Assembly: GCF_900105945.1 (NCBI RefSeq)
Contig: NZ_FNSO01000002.1
Location: 434,001 to 498,000 of the forward strand
Direction: 5' to 3'
DNA: 64,000 nucleotides
Source of the DNA: Amycolatopsis tolypomycina
GTDB taxonomy: Bacteria > Actinomycetota > Actinomycetes > Mycobacteriales > Pseudonocardiaceae
Below the pieces are notes generated by a model. It saw nothing but the letters and a program-made list of their open reading frames with translations, did no database searches and was not told the origin of the DNA. Position numbers and translations under genes: made by a program. Within the stretch, counting starts at the first letter, position 1, and each line of letters starts with the position of its first letter. This document shows, piece by piece, positions 36,002-45,573 of the stretch.

Positions 36002-36931
36002 TCAGGAGATGACGGGCAGCACAGGGACACAGGGCGGCGTCTTCGCGTGCGCGGGGTCGAGCGCGTTGAGCACGAGCCCGGCGGCAACGGGGTCGTAGGT
36101 GATGCCGAGGTGGTCGGTGAAGTCGAGCCCGCAGACGTTCTGCAGCAGGATGTTCTTCACGTTCGGCGCGGGCGCCAGGAAGGCGCTCGTGTACGGCGTC
36201 ACGACGTCGTCGTACCGCGTCTGGATGACGGTGTACTGGATGCCGGGCACGGTTTCCCCACCGGAGTTGAGATCGCCGAGGAAGTCCGACCCGACGGCCT
36301 GTTCGTTGCAGGCCTGGCAGACGGTCCCGAGCGCGGCGGGCACCCCCGGGATCCGCTCGAGGGTGCTGAGCAGCCCGAAGAGATCGGTGCCGTGGTTGGA
36401 GGGCGAAAGCCCGATGAGCCGGCTGATCTTGTCCGCGCCGCCGAGGTACTTGATCCAGTACCGGACGTTCATCCCACCCTGCGAGTGCCCGACGACGTCC
36501 AGCTTCGTCGCGCCCGTGGCCTGGAGGATCCGGTCCCCGAAGGCGGCAAGCGCTTTCGTGGTGTCGGCGATCGGGCCGACGGTCTGCAGGAACGAGCCGG
36601 GCGTACCGCCGAAGTTCCCGGCGAAGACGCAGTACCCGGCGTCGGCGAGCTTCCGGGAGAGGCCGGCCCAGTTTTCGTAGGCGTTGGCGGTGGTCCCGTT
36701 GGAGAGCAGGACGGGATTCGGGTGCCGTTCACTCGGCCGGCAGTTCCAGTCGTTCGCCCCGGGCGGCGCGATGGTGGGGGCACCGAGCGAGTAGACGGCG
36801 GCGGTGAGGATGTTCGGCTGCACGGGCCCGGTGGGTTCCTTCTCGGCCGCCTGAGCGGTCCCCGCCCCGAGTGCCAGTGCCAGTGCCGTGCCCGCGGCCG
36901 CCGTGAGCCACCTGCGCGTCGTTGCGCCCAT
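36002..36931 (-). CDS. Secreted lipase/esterase, alpha/beta hydrolase
   Basis: A 309-residue exported hydrolase. Residues 1-29 are a Sec/Tat-like signal (ATTRRWLTAAAGTALALALG ending AQAA). The mature enzyme has the oxyanion/lid region VLLSNGTTANAYENW, the nucleophile elbow GHSQGG, an acid in RYDDVVTP and the histidine in DHLGI, plus cysteine pairs typical of actinomycete extracellular lipases. Expected reaction is ester hydrolysis of triacylglycerols. ATG 36931 lies 8 nt behind GAGAGG and is preferred to the GTG at 36940. Confidence 0.86.
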   Translation of the reverse strand: MGATTRRWLTAAAGTALALALGAGTAQAAEKEPTGPVQPNILTAAVYSLGAPTIAPPGANDWNCRPSERHPNPVLLSNGTTANAYENWAGLSRKLADAGYCVFAGNFGGTPGSFLQTVGPIADTTKALAAFGDRILQATGATKLDVVGHSQGGMNVRYWIKYLGGADKISRLIGLSPSNHGTDLFGLLSTLERIPGVPAALGTVCQACNEQAVGSDFLGDLNSGGETVPGIQYTVIQTRYDDVVTPYTSAFLAPAPNVKNILLQNVCGLDFTDHLGITYDPVAAGLVLNALDPAHAKTPPCVPVLPVIS

Positions 36932-37052
36932 CCGCTTCACCTCTCTGTGAACCGATGGTGACCCGCGTCACCGCAGGTTTAACGCGCGAGTAACTTGTTC
37001 GAACCTCCCCCTGGTGAGTGGTTTTCCTGCCGCGTTTCGCCTGGTAAAAGCC

Positions 37053-37087
37053 GACGCCCCCGGCACCACGTGGGTGCCGGGGGCGTC
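37053..37087. terminator. Strong GC hairpin after fadE25-like gene
   Basis: GACGCCCCCGGCACC (37053-37067) pairs with GGTGCCGGGGGCGTC (37073-37087) around a 5-nt loop, 17 bp beyond the stop of the acyl-CoA dehydrogenase gene on the minus strand. Confidence 0.7.
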
Positions 37088-37103
37088 GCCGGAGTCCGGG
37101 CGG

Positions 37104-38261
37104 TCAGCCCTTGAGCAGGGCGCGGGCCATGACGACCTTCTGGATCTGGTTGGTGCCTTCGTAGATCTGGGTGATCTTCGCGTCGCGCATCATGCGCTCC
37201 ACCGGGAAGTCGCGGGTGTACCCGGCCCCGCCGAAGAGCTGGACGGCGTCCGTCGTCACCTCCATCGCGATGTCGGACGCGTACGCCTTCGCCGCCGAAG
37301 CCATGAAGCCCGCGCGCTTGTCCCCGCGCTCCGACGCCGCCGCCGAGGCGTACACCAGGTGGCGGGCGGCTTCGATCTTCGTGCCCATGTCGGCGAGAAT
37401 GAACTGCACGCCCTGGAACTCGGCGATCGACTTGCCGAACTGCTTGCGGTCCTTCACGTACGCCACGGCCGCGTCCAGCGCGCCCTGCGCGATGCCCAGC
37501 GCCTGCGCGCCGATCGTCGGCCGGGTGTGGTCGAGGGTCTTCAGCGCCGTCTTCAGGCCGGTGCCGGGCTCACCGATGATCCGGTCCTCGGGGATCGTGC
37601 AGTTCTCGAAGTAGATCTCCCGGGTGGGCGAACCCTTGATCCCGAGCTTCTTCTCCTTCGGCCCCACGGAGAAACCGGGGTCGTCCTTGTGGACGACGAA
37701 GGCCGAGATGCCGTTGGCCTTCTTCTCGGCGTCCGGATCGGTCACGGCCATCACGGTGTACCAGGACGACTCTCCGGCGTTGGTGATCCAGCACTTGGTG
37801 CCGTTCAGCACCCAGTGGTCACCGTCGAGCCGGGCCCGCGCGCGCATGGAGGCGGTGTCGGACCCGGCCTCGCGCTCCGACAGCGCGTACGAAGCCGAAG
37901 CCTCGCCGGACGCGATCGACGGCAGCACCAGCTTCTTGAGGCTCTCGGAAGCCGAAAGGATGATCGGCTGCGTGCCCAGCTTGTTCACGGCCGGGATCAG
38001 GGACGCCGACGCGTCGACCCGGGCCACCTCTTCGATCACGATGCAGGCCCCGACGGCGTCGGCACCCTGCCCGTCGTACTCCTCGCCGATGTGGACGGCG
38101 TTGAACCCGGACTTGACCAGCGCGTTGTACGCCTCGATCGGGTAGCGCTCGTTCTCGTCGACCTCCGCCGCGTACGGCGCGATCTCCTTCTCGGCCAGAG
38201 CCCGGACCGCGGCCCGCAGCTCCTCGTGCTCTTCGGCAAGCTGGTACAGGCCGTCGGTCAC
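37104..38261 (-). CDS. fadE25: Acyl-CoA dehydrogenase (FadE25-like)
   Basis: A 385-residue FAD enzyme catalysing alpha,beta-dehydrogenation of acyl-CoA in beta-oxidation. Motifs YALSEREAGSD and GTKCWITNAGESSWYTV line the FAD, and YEGTNQIQKVVMARALL contains the catalytic-base region (the glutamate of IYEGT). Position beside purE-purK matches mycobacterial fadE25 (Rv3274c from memory), whose exact chain-length preference is not settled. GTG 38261. It is divergent from an acyl-CoA ligase gene, which makes a fatty-acid degradation pair. Confidence 0.92.
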   Translation of the reverse strand: MTDGLYQLAEEHEELRAAVRALAEKEIAPYAAEVDENERYPIEAYNALVKSGFNAVHIGEEYDGQGADAVGACIVIEEVARVDASASLIPAVNKLGTQPIILSASESLKKLVLPSIASGEASASYALSEREAGSDTASMRARARLDGDHWVLNGTKCWITNAGESSWYTVMAVTDPDAEKKANGISAFVVHKDDPGFSVGPKEKKLGIKGSPTREIYFENCTIPEDRIIGEPGTGLKTALKTLDHTRPTIGAQALGIAQGALDAAVAYVKDRKQFGKSIAEFQGVQFILADMGTKIEAARHLVYASAAASERGDKRAGFMASAAKAYASDIAMEVTTDAVQLFGGAGYTRDFPVERMMRDAKITQIYEGTNQIQKVVMARALLKG

Positions 38262-38367
38262 TTCCGGTCACCTTCTCTGCAACGTCGGGAGGGGTTCCGT
38301 CGATGTTAGCGCTCGTTCACCTGCGTCGTCCTTGTGGCGTTGACCGCAGAATTCGTATGGTCGAGTG

Positions 38368-40041
38368 ATGCCGCTCACCGCGCCGACGACGCCGCCCGGT
38401 CTGCCCGCCTCCCTCGACTACCCCGAAGTCCCGGCCGGTTCGATCCTGGCGGCGGGTGCCGCGCGCTGGGGCGACCGGACCGCCTTCGCCCACGAAGGCC
38501 ACAGCCTCACGTTCACCGAAACCCACCGCGCCGCCTGCCGGTTCGCCAACGCCCTGCGCGAACGCGGCATCGGCCGCGGCGACGTCGTGGCGCTGCACCT
38601 GCCGAACTGCCTGGCCTTCCCGGTCGCCTACTACGGCACGCTCCTGGCCGGGGCCACCTTCAGCCCGGCGAACCCGCTGCTCCCGCCGGACGACCTCGCC
38701 TTCCAGCTCGCCGACTGCGAGGCCGCGGCCGTGGTGACGTTCGGCCCGGTCGCGGGCGCGCTCGCGAGCGTCGCCGACCGGATCCCGGCGCGGTTCACCG
38801 TCGTCGTCCAGCCCACCGGCGACCTGCCCGAGGGCGCCGTCGAGTTCCAGGCGTTCCACGCCGGCCAGCCGGAGACTCAGCCTGCGATCGAGCTGAACGT
38901 CCACGAGGACCTCGCGCACCTCGCCTACACCGGCGGCACCACCGGCCGGTCCAAGGGCGTGCGGCTGTCGCACCGCAACGTCGTGGTCAACACGCTCCAG
39001 CACGCCTGCTGGGGCACCGGCTCGGTCCCGGCGCTCGACGCCCACGGCGACGTCACGATCGACCAGGTCGGCAGCGCGGACGAGTGGCCGTCCCGCCTGG
39101 GCACCGGCGTCGCGATCAACCTGACGCCGTGGTTCCACGCGATGGGCATCATCGGCGGCCTCAACGCGGCGGTGATCGCCGGGACGACGATCGTCCTGCA
39201 CACCCGCTTCGACCCGGCGGCGTACGTCGCCGACGCCGAACGGCTCCGCATCACCGGCATCGGCGGCGCGCCGGCGCTGTTCGCCGCCCTGCTCGCGACG
39301 CCGTCGTTCCACACCGCCGACCTTTCGTCGGTCCGGTCGATCGGCTCGGGGGCGGCGCCGATGAACCACGCGATGATCACCGCCCTGCGCGAGCGGTTCC
39401 CGGACGTGGTGGTCGCCGAGGGCTACGGCCTCACCGAGGCGACGATGGGCGCGGTGATCTCGCCGACGTACCGGTCGGGCACGCGCAAGGTCGGCTCGGT
39501 GGGCCTGCCGATCTTCGACACGGAGGTCAAGATCGTCCCGGCCGAGGGCGGCGAGGACCCGCTCCCGGCGGGCGAGAAGGGCGAGGTCTGCCTGCGCGGA
39601 CCGCAGATCATGCTCGGCTACCGCAACCGCCCGGACGAAACGGCGGCGGCCCTGGTGGACGGCTGGCTCCACACGGGCGACATCGGCATCCTCGACGCCG
39701 ACGGCTACCTGTCCATAGTGGACCGCAAGAAGGACATGCTGCTGTACAAGGGGTACAACGTCTTCCCCCGCGAGCTCGAGGAGCTGCTCGTCACACTGCC
39801 GGGCGTCGCGGCGGCCGCGGTGGTCGGCCGCCCCGACCCCGAGGTCGGCGAGCTCCCGGTGGCGTTCGTGGTGCCGCGCGGCGCACTGGACGCCGACGAG
39901 CTGATGGCCGCGGTCAACGAGAAGGTGCTGCCCTACAAGCGGTTGCGCGAGGTGCACGTGGTCGAGCAGATCCCGGTGTCCGCCGCGGGGAAGGTGCTCA
40001 AGCGCGAGCTCCGGCAACAGCTGACCGGCAAGCTCGACTAG
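38368..40041 (+). CDS. 4-coumarate/long-chain acyl-CoA ligase-type enzyme
   Basis: A 557-residue ANL-superfamily adenylating enzyme. The P-loop YTGGTTGRSKGV at about 195, the YGLTEATM motif at about 352, TGD near 440 and the C-terminal AAGKVLKRELR lysine are all present, so it should be active, forming acyl-AMP and then acyl-CoA. Substrate class (fatty or aromatic acid) cannot be fixed. Divergent from fadE25-like gene and convergent with purE; this gene interrupts the fadE25-purE order seen in mycobacteria. Confidence 0.9.
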   Translation: MPLTAPTTPPGLPASLDYPEVPAGSILAAGAARWGDRTAFAHEGHSLTFTETHRAACRFANALRERGIGRGDVVALHLPNCLAFPVAYYGTLLAGATFSPANPLLPPDDLAFQLADCEAAAVVTFGPVAGALASVADRIPARFTVVVQPTGDLPEGAVEFQAFHAGQPETQPAIELNVHEDLAHLAYTGGTTGRSKGVRLSHRNVVVNTLQHACWGTGSVPALDAHGDVTIDQVGSADEWPSRLGTGVAINLTPWFHAMGIIGGLNAAVIAGTTIVLHTRFDPAAYVADAERLRITGIGGAPALFAALLATPSFHTADLSSVRSIGSGAAPMNHAMITALRERFPDVVVAEGYGLTEATMGAVISPTYRSGTRKVGSVGLPIFDTEVKIVPAEGGEDPLPAGEKGEVCLRGPQIMLGYRNRPDETAAALVDGWLHTGDIGILDADGYLSIVDRKKDMLLYKGYNVFPRELEELLVTLPGVAAAAVVGRPDPEVGELPVAFVVPRGALDADELMAAVNEKVLPYKRLREVHVVEQIPVSAAGKVLKRELRQQLTGKLD

Positions 40042-40055
40042 CTCGATCCGGATGC

Positions 40056-40104
40056 CCCCAATGTGGCGTTGGGTGCGTTGGACGCACCCAACGCCACATT
40101 GGGG
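40056..40104. terminator. Palindrome family C, copy 2, bidirectional terminator
   Basis: A perfect 23-bp inverted repeat (40056-40078 with 40082-40104, arm CCCCAATGTGGCGTTGGGTG) with a 3-nt loop between the convergent acyl-CoA ligase and purE genes. The arms match copy 1 at 1363-1447. Confidence 0.78.
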
Positions 40105-40138
40105 CGCTCCAGCAACAGCTGATCGGCGACCTGGACGG

Positions 40139-40636
40139 CTAGTGGCCGGTCTTCTCGCGCAGCGCCGCGTCCTTGTCGAGCACCAGCTTCTCCAGGTCCT
40201 GCTGGAAGCGCGCCATCTTCGCGCGCAGGCCTTCGTCGGACGCGGCCAGGATCCGGACCGCCAGCAGGCCCGCGTTCCGCGCGCCGCCCACGGAGACCGT
40301 GGCCACCGGGATGCCCGCCGGCATCTGGACGATCGACAGCAGGGAGTCCATGCCGTCGAGGTACTTCAGCGGGACCGGTACGCCGATCACCGGCAGCACC
40401 GTCGCCGAGGCCACCATGCCGGGCAGGTGCGCCGCGCCGCCCGCGCCGGCGATGATCACCCGGATGCCCCGGGCGACCGCCGACGTCGCGTAGTCCAGCA
40501 TGCGCTGCGGCGTGCGGTGCGCCGAGTAGACGCCGACCTCGTACTCGACGCCGAACTCCTCCAGCGTCGCGCCCGCCGCCTCCAGCGTCGGCCAGTCCGA
40601 GTCGCTGCCCATGATCACGCCCACCTGCGGCGCCAT
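40139..40636 (-). CDS. purE: N5-carboxyaminoimidazole ribonucleotide mutase
   Basis: A 165-residue class I PurE that rearranges N5-CAIR to CAIR in purine synthesis. The N-terminal [28 protein letters not shown] with the catalytic histidine, and [16 protein letters not shown] are diagnostic. It lies 25 bp downstream of purK in the same operon, as in other actinobacteria. ATG 40636 is preceded by GGAGAGG, and its end meets the family C hairpin region. Confidence 0.96.
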   Translation of the reverse strand: MAPQVGVIMGSDSDWPTLEAAGATLEEFGVEYEVGVYSAHRTPQRMLDYATSAVARGIRVIIAGAGGAAHLPGMVASATVLPVIGVPVPLKYLDGMDSLLSIVQMPAGIPVATVSVGGARNAGLLAVRILAASDEGLRAKMARFQQDLEKLVLDKDAALREKTGH

Positions 40637-40661
40637 ACCGACCTCTCCTGTCAGTGGATCG

Positions 40662-41846
40662 TCAGTGGATTTCGTAGCCGTCGAGCCAGACGGCGTGGGA
40701 CAGCCAGTGCGCCGACAGCAGCGCGCGGTTGCGCAGGTCGTCCATGCGCTCGCCGGTGAAGTTGACGTGCCCGAGCTTGCGCCCCGGCCGCTCCTGCTTG
40801 CCGTAGAGGTGCACCCGCGCCTCCGGGTACCGCGCGAACAGGTGGTGGAGCCGCTCGTCCGGCCCCATCTCCGGCAGCTCCGGCGCGCCCAGCACGTTCG
40901 CCATCACGCACGCGGGCGCGACCAGGTCCGTGCGGCCCAGCGGGTAGTCGAGCACCGCCCGCAGGTGCTGCTCGAACTGCGACGTGCGCGAGCCGTCCAT
41001 CGTCCAGTGCCCGGAGTTGTGCGGGCGCATGGCCAGCTCGTTGACCAGCAGCCCGGTGTCGGTCTCGAACAGCTCGACCGCGAGCAGCCCGGTGACGTCC
41101 AGCGTCGCCGCGATCCGCAGCGCCAGGTCCTGTGCCTCGTGCACGCGCGAGTCGTCGAGTCCCGGTGCCGGGGCGAGGACCTCGGTGTTGATGCCGCCGG
41201 TCTGCACCGTCTCGACCACCGGGTACGCCGCGCCCTGGCCGAAGGGCGAGCGGGCGACGAGCGCGGACAGCTCCCGCCGCATCGCCACCTTCGCCTCCAC
41301 CAGCAGCGCGGTGCCCGCTTCCAGCAGCTCCGGCACGGTCTCGCGCGCGTGCTGGGCGGTGTCGAGCATCCAGACGCCGCGGCCGTCGTACCCGCCCGTC
41401 GCCGCCTTGAGCACCACCGGCCAGCCGTGCTCGCCGCCGAACGCCACGACGTCATCCACAGTGGACACCTCGGCGAACGCCGGGCCCGGCACGCCGAGGC
41501 CGGCCATCATCTCGCGCATCACGAGCTTGTTCTGCGCGAAACCCAGCGCGCTCGCCGCCGGCCGGATGACGTGGCCCTCCATCGCCAGCGTCAGCAGGTG
41601 CTCGCCGGGCACGTGCTCGTGGTCGAAGGTGAGCACGTCGACCGAGGCCGCGAACTTCCGCAGCGCGTCCAGGTCGGTGTGGTGTCCCAGGGTGACGTCG
41701 CCGGCGACGAGCCCCGCGGCTTCGTTCTCGCCCGCGGCGAGCACGCGCAGGGACTGGCCGAGGGAGATCGCCGCCTGGTGGGTCATCCGGGCCAGCTGGC
41801 CGCCGCCCACCATGCCCACGACGGGCAGACCGGTGTGTTTGTCCAT
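40662..41846 (-). CDS. purK: 5-(carboxyamino)imidazole ribonucleotide synthase
   Basis: A 394-residue ATP-grasp enzyme that carboxylates AIR with ATP and bicarbonate, providing the PurE substrate. [22 protein letters not shown] is the N-terminal loop; the ATP-grasp core includes [15 protein letters not shown] and [16 protein letters not shown] with the metal/substrate ligands. Forms an operon with purE. ATG 41846 begins just before the conserved loop. Carries one copy of the recurrent motif at 41454-41466 (codons for STVD). Confidence 0.96.
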   Translation of the reverse strand: MDKHTGLPVVGMVGGGQLARMTHQAAISLGQSLRVLAAGENEAAGLVAGDVTLGHHTDLDALRKFAASVDVLTFDHEHVPGEHLLTLAMEGHVIRPAASALGFAQNKLVMREMMAGLGVPGPAFAEVSTVDDVVAFGGEHGWPVVLKAATGGYDGRGVWMLDTAQHARETVPELLEAGTALLVEAKVAMRRELSALVARSPFGQGAAYPVVETVQTGGINTEVLAPAPGLDDSRVHEAQDLALRIAATLDVTGLLAVELFETDTGLLVNELAMRPHNSGHWTMDGSRTSQFEQHLRAVLDYPLGRTDLVAPACVMANVLGAPELPEMGPDERLHHLFARYPEARVHLYGKQERPGRKLGHVNFTGERMDDLRNRALLSAHWLSHAVWLDGYEIH

Positions 41847-41859
41847 AGCGCCGATCAGC

Positions 41860-43068
41860 CTAAACGGTCACCAGGCGGGCCGACCGCCGGACCAGACGTA
41901 GCTCACGCGCCGCCAGCCCGAGGATCCCGGCCGCCGCCGCCAGCACGTACCCGTTGCCGAGGACCGACCAGCCCAGGCCCCAGCCGAACTCCGTGTCACC
42001 GCCGTTGGGCACCAGCATCACGACCTGCGAGACGAACAGCGCCGCGACCGCCGCCGCGGCCCACCACCGCGCCTTCACCACCAGCAGGGTGATCAAGGGC
42101 ACGCACCAGACCCAGTGGTGTGACCACGACACGGGCGACAGCAACAGCCCGTAGAACGCCGTCACGAGCAGCGCGGCCGCGTCCTCGCCACGCCGGTGCA
42201 GCCGCACGACGAGCCACACCGCCGGCACGGCGAGCACCGCCGCCACCCCGACCGCCACCGCCAGCGACCAGGGCGCCAGCGCGGAGGCCCGGTTGACCAG
42301 CCCGTTGAGCGACTGGTTGAAGATCCAGTGCACCGACCCGACCCGGCTCGGGTCGGTCGCCGAATCCCGCCAGAACCGCACCGCGTCGGCCGGGATGACC
42401 GCGAACATCACCGCTTCGAGCGCCACGAACGTGCCCAGGGCCCGCAGCCCGTCCTTCCACCGGCCGGTGAAGAACAGGTGCGGCACGAAGATCAGCGGGG
42501 TCAGCTTGATCGCCGCCGCCACGCCGATCAGCACACCCGCCCACCGCGACCCACGGAGGGAGAGCACCAGGACGTCCAGCACCACGAACGCCATCAGTAT
42601 CAAGTTGATCTGGCCCAGGAACAGCGTCTTCCACACCGGTTCCAGCGCCAGCGCGACGGCCGTTCCCGCCGGCAGCGCCCACCACCTTCTTCCCAGAAGG
42701 GATGCACGCCCCGGCGGCGACGAAACCACCGTGACGACGACGATAAGACCCACCACCGACAAAAACGCGATCACGCCCCAGACCAGGCCGGACGGGACCA
42801 AGGCGAGCGGCAGGAACAGCGGCGCGGCGGCCGGCGTGTAGGTGAACGGCAGCCGCACCCAGTCCGGCAGCGCGGTCAGCACGTCCCGCGTGTAGAGCGG
42901 GTCGCCGTGCAGCAGGGTCAGCGCGCCCGCGCGGTACACCGCGCTGTCCGCGCCCAGGTGCCACCCGGCCAGCCAGCCGACCACGCCGAACGCCAGGACG
43001 AGCAGCGCGATGGTCCCGGCGAGCAGGCGGCCGGCGCGCGCCTCAGACGCCGGCGGGGACGTCGACAT
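41860..43068 (-). CDS. GT87 polyprenol-mannose-dependent alpha-mannosyltransferase
   Basis: A 402-residue multispan membrane protein with about ten hydrophobic segments. The first periplasmic loop contains HLGADSAVYRAGALTLLHGDPLY with the aspartate expected for GT-C catalysis, and GQINLILMAFVVLDV plus FNQSLNG are further GT87 (former DUF2029) signatures. Members in actinobacteria add alpha-1,2-mannose to lipomannan or lipoarabinomannan-like glycans from polyprenyl-phosphate-mannose. It overlaps the next gene upstream by 26 bp; the two are paralogues. Confidence 0.88.
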   Translation of the reverse strand: MSTSPPASEARAGRLLAGTIALLVLAFGVVGWLAGWHLGADSAVYRAGALTLLHGDPLYTRDVLTALPDWVRLPFTYTPAAAPLFLPLALVPSGLVWGVIAFLSVVGLIVVVTVVSSPPGRASLLGRRWWALPAGTAVALALEPVWKTLFLGQINLILMAFVVLDVLVLSLRGSRWAGVLIGVAAAIKLTPLIFVPHLFFTGRWKDGLRALGTFVALEAVMFAVIPADAVRFWRDSATDPSRVGSVHWIFNQSLNGLVNRASALAPWSLAVAVGVAAVLAVPAVWLVVRLHRRGEDAAALLVTAFYGLLLSPVSWSHHWVWCVPLITLLVVKARWWAAAAVAALFVSQVVMLVPNGGDTEFGWGLGWSVLGNGYVLAAAAGILGLAARELRLVRRSARLVTV

Positions 43069-44386
43069 CCGCGGCCGCCTTCTTCCGCGCTCGCCGCAAC
43101 AGGCCCCACCTCAGGATGAGGGCGAAGGCCAGCACGACCGGCATCAGGATGTAGGCGTCGCCCAGGACGTTCTGCCACACCTTCCAGTGCAGCTCGACGT
43201 TGCGGCCGTTCGGCAGGATCAGCAGCACGCAGCTGACGAACACGAACGCCACCAGGCCGGTGCCGACCCAGCGCTTCCACGCCGTCTTCGGGGTGGTCTT
43301 CGGCAGCCGCGAGACCAGCAGCACGATCAGCGGGATGACCCACACCCAGTGGTGGGTCCACGAGATCGGCGACATCAGCAGCGTCCAGAACGCGGTGACG
43401 AGCAGCGCGGCCAGGGCCTGGCCCTTGCGGTGGAAGCGCAGCAGCAGCCACAGGGCCGGGACGGCGAGCAGGAAGCCGATGCCCATGGCCGCCTTCGACG
43501 CCCACGGCGCGAGGTCGGTGGCCCGGTTCATCAGCGCGTTCAGCGACTGGTTGCCCGCCCAGTGCACCGGCCCGATCCGGCCGGTGTCGGGCAGGGTCAC
43601 GGTCCAGTACTTCGCCGCGTCGTGCGCGTTGATCAGGAACATCAGGCCCTGGAGCAGCACGAACGTCGCGAACCCGCGGATCGCGTCCATCCGGCGGCCG
43701 GTGATGAACAGGTGCCCGAGGAACACCAGCGGCGTCAGCTTGATCGCCGCCGCGACGCCGACCAGCACGCCGCCCCACCGGCTGCCGCGGGCGCCGATGA
43801 CCAGCATGTCGAGCAGGATCATGGCCATCAGGATCAGGTTGATCTGGCCGAGGAAGATCGTCCGCCACACCGGCTCGAGGGCGAGGAAGACCAGGAAGAA
43901 CACGATGGTCGAGCGGGCGGGCGAGGCCCACCAGCGCGGCCCGTCGGCGGCCGGCCGCGGCAGGGCGCCGATCGCGATCCGGATCGACAGGGCCATCGCC
44001 CCCAGCGAGACGGCGGTGATCAGGCCCCAGGAGATCTGCGTCGGGAACGCGGCGAGCGGGACGAAGATCAGCGCGGCCGTCGGCGGGTAGGTGAACGGCA
44101 GCAGCGCCCACCACGGCTCGTTGGGCAGCGTGTTGGCGTCGTAGAGCGAGTCGCCCTGCAGCAGCGTCAGCGCGCCGGCCCGGTAGACCGCGCTGTCGAC
44201 GCCGAGCACCCAGTCGTGCTGCCAGCCGTAGATGCCGTACCCGATCGCGAACAGCGGGATCACCGACAGGATCAGGATCGACCGCGGGCGGACGGACAGG
44301 CGGGCGAGGGATTTCCGCAGGGCCAGGCGGTGCTGGGGTCTGGCCGCGACAGCGCCGTCGACGTCGGTGGAAACGGTCCGGGTCAC
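43043..44386 (-). CDS. GT87 polyprenol-mannose-dependent alpha-mannosyltransferase
   Basis: A 447-residue membrane glycosyltransferase, paralogous to the downstream gene. The signature VLGVDSAVYRAGALTLLQGDSLYD follows the first helix, GQINLILMAMILLDML and AGNQSLNALMNRA are conserved, and about ten membrane segments are seen. The N-terminus of about 40 residues is cytoplasmic and basic. The tandem pair probably extends a mannan side chain; which step each performs is unknown. Confidence 0.88.
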   Translation of the reverse strand: MTRTVSTDVDGAVAARPQHRLALRKSLARLSVRPRSILILSVIPLFAIGYGIYGWQHDWVLGVDSAVYRAGALTLLQGDSLYDANTLPNEPWWALLPFTYPPTAALIFVPLAAFPTQISWGLITAVSLGAMALSIRIAIGALPRPAADGPRWWASPARSTIVFFLVFLALEPVWRTIFLGQINLILMAMILLDMLVIGARGSRWGGVLVGVAAAIKLTPLVFLGHLFITGRRMDAIRGFATFVLLQGLMFLINAHDAAKYWTVTLPDTGRIGPVHWAGNQSLNALMNRATDLAPWASKAAMGIGFLLAVPALWLLLRFHRKGQALAALLVTAFWTLLMSPISWTHHWVWVIPLIVLLVSRLPKTTPKTAWKRWVGTGLVAFVFVSCVLLILPNGRNVELHWKVWQNVLGDAYILMPVVLAFALILRWGLLRRARKKAAADVDVPAGV

Positions 44387-44457
44387 CGCACCAGGAAATC
44401 ATGACCGGCCCGGTCACGGTCGGAAGGGTCCGGGCGAAACCGGACTTTTCCGGTGTT

Positions 44458-45303
44458 CTACGCGCGCGCCAGGTGGGCCAGCAGGTCGCAGGCGAGCTCG
44501 TGGGTGGCCGGCAGCCGGACCGCCGAGACGCGGGGTTTGCCCACGTCGGCGAGCTGCGCGTCGACCGACAGCCGTTCGTGCAGCGCCCTGCGCAGCGCGA
44601 CACCGTGCGAAGCGACCCGCTCGTCCTTCGGGACCAGGGCCGCGACGACGGACGGGCCCAGCGAAGCGATGCTCTGCCCGCTGTCGAACACCGACCGCAG
44701 CGCGTCCGCGACCAGGATCATCCCGGTCAGCCGCGGGAACCCGGCGACGGCGCTGAGGTCGAGCGAGACGACCAGCAGCACGTGGTCGTCGGCGGCCGGC
44801 CGGTCGCGCGCGGCGGCGGCGCGGTAGACCTCCGCGAGCCGGGTGCGCAGGTAGGCGGCCGACGGCAGGCCGGTCAGCGCGTCGGTGACCTCGGTGTGCA
44901 CGAGCTGGTCGGTGGCGACGTCGGCCCAGGCCAGCGCCGTGGTCCGCAGCAGCCGCGCGGGCGTGGCGTCGACGTCCGGCGCGACGAAGCCGTCGCCGCC
45001 GTGGCCGAGCACCGCGTGCAGCGCGGCCAGGTCGGCGAGGGTCTCGGCGAGGCCCGCACCGGCCGCCGCCCTGGCCCTGGCCAGGCCGGCCAGCGCGGTT
45101 TCGGCGGCTTCGACGCGGCCCTTGGCCATCACGGCCGCGCAGACGGCGTCCACTTCGGGCAGGGCCCAGTCGCTCGGGAACCGCCAGCCGGCGGCGAGGC
45201 TGGCCGTGCGCCAGCGGGCCCGCAGCGCACGCAGGGAGGCGTCTCGCTCGGCCTGGGTGGGCGGGGTGTCACCGGAATCGGGTCGCGTAGCCGGAACATC
45301 CAC
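44458..45303 (-). CDS. Degenerate GGDEF-like protein
   Basis: A 281-residue protein. Residues 1-130 are helical and unlike known sensor domains. From about 135 the segment TDALTGLPSAAYLRTRLAEV matches the beginning of a GGDEF (diguanylate cyclase) domain, followed by LLVVSLDLSAVAG where the substrate/metal aspartate would lie, but the GGDEF signature itself is replaced by a sequence around SLGPSVVAALVP. Catalysis is therefore unlikely; it may bind c-di-GMP or GTP or simply be structural. Divergent from the large sigma factor gene with a 270-bp intergenic space. Confidence 0.72.
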   Translation of the reverse strand: MDVPATRPDSGDTPPTQAERDASLRALRARWRTASLAAGWRFPSDWALPEVDAVCAAVMAKGRVEAAETALAGLARARAAAGAGLAETLADLAALHAVLGHGGDGFVAPDVDATPARLLRTTALAWADVATDQLVHTEVTDALTGLPSAAYLRTRLAEVYRAAAARDRPAADDHVLLVVSLDLSAVAGFPRLTGMILVADALRSVFDSGQSIASLGPSVVAALVPKDERVASHGVALRRALHERLSVDAQLADVGKPRVSAVRLPATHELACDLLAHLARA

Positions 45304-45573
45304 TGGCCACCCGCCCCTTTCGTCCGGTTCGCAACGATCTTGTCCGTCGCTTCACGATGAGGACGTACCCCGAGGGACACCGTGACGCGTACTGACCAGT
45401 TTTTGTCGTGGAGCTTTTCCCCCGCTCGGCCCAGGGGTGGGTGATTTTGCTCCGCCGTCGGAGTCATCAGGCCGACCACGACGTGACCGCCGGGGGTGGG
45501 TCAGTCACACTTGTCTCGCGTCCCGGATCGGCCTGTAATGGCAGGTCCTGGCCCTAGCCGACCGAGGAGTGCC
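45304..45573. other. Divergent intergenic region
   Basis: About 270 bp between the degenerate GGDEF gene and the sigma factor gene, with no credible coding frame. It includes unusually T-rich stretches (CCAGTTTTTGTCG around 45398) and must hold both promoters. I found no clear inverted repeat or consensus -35/-10 pair. Confidence 0.5.
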
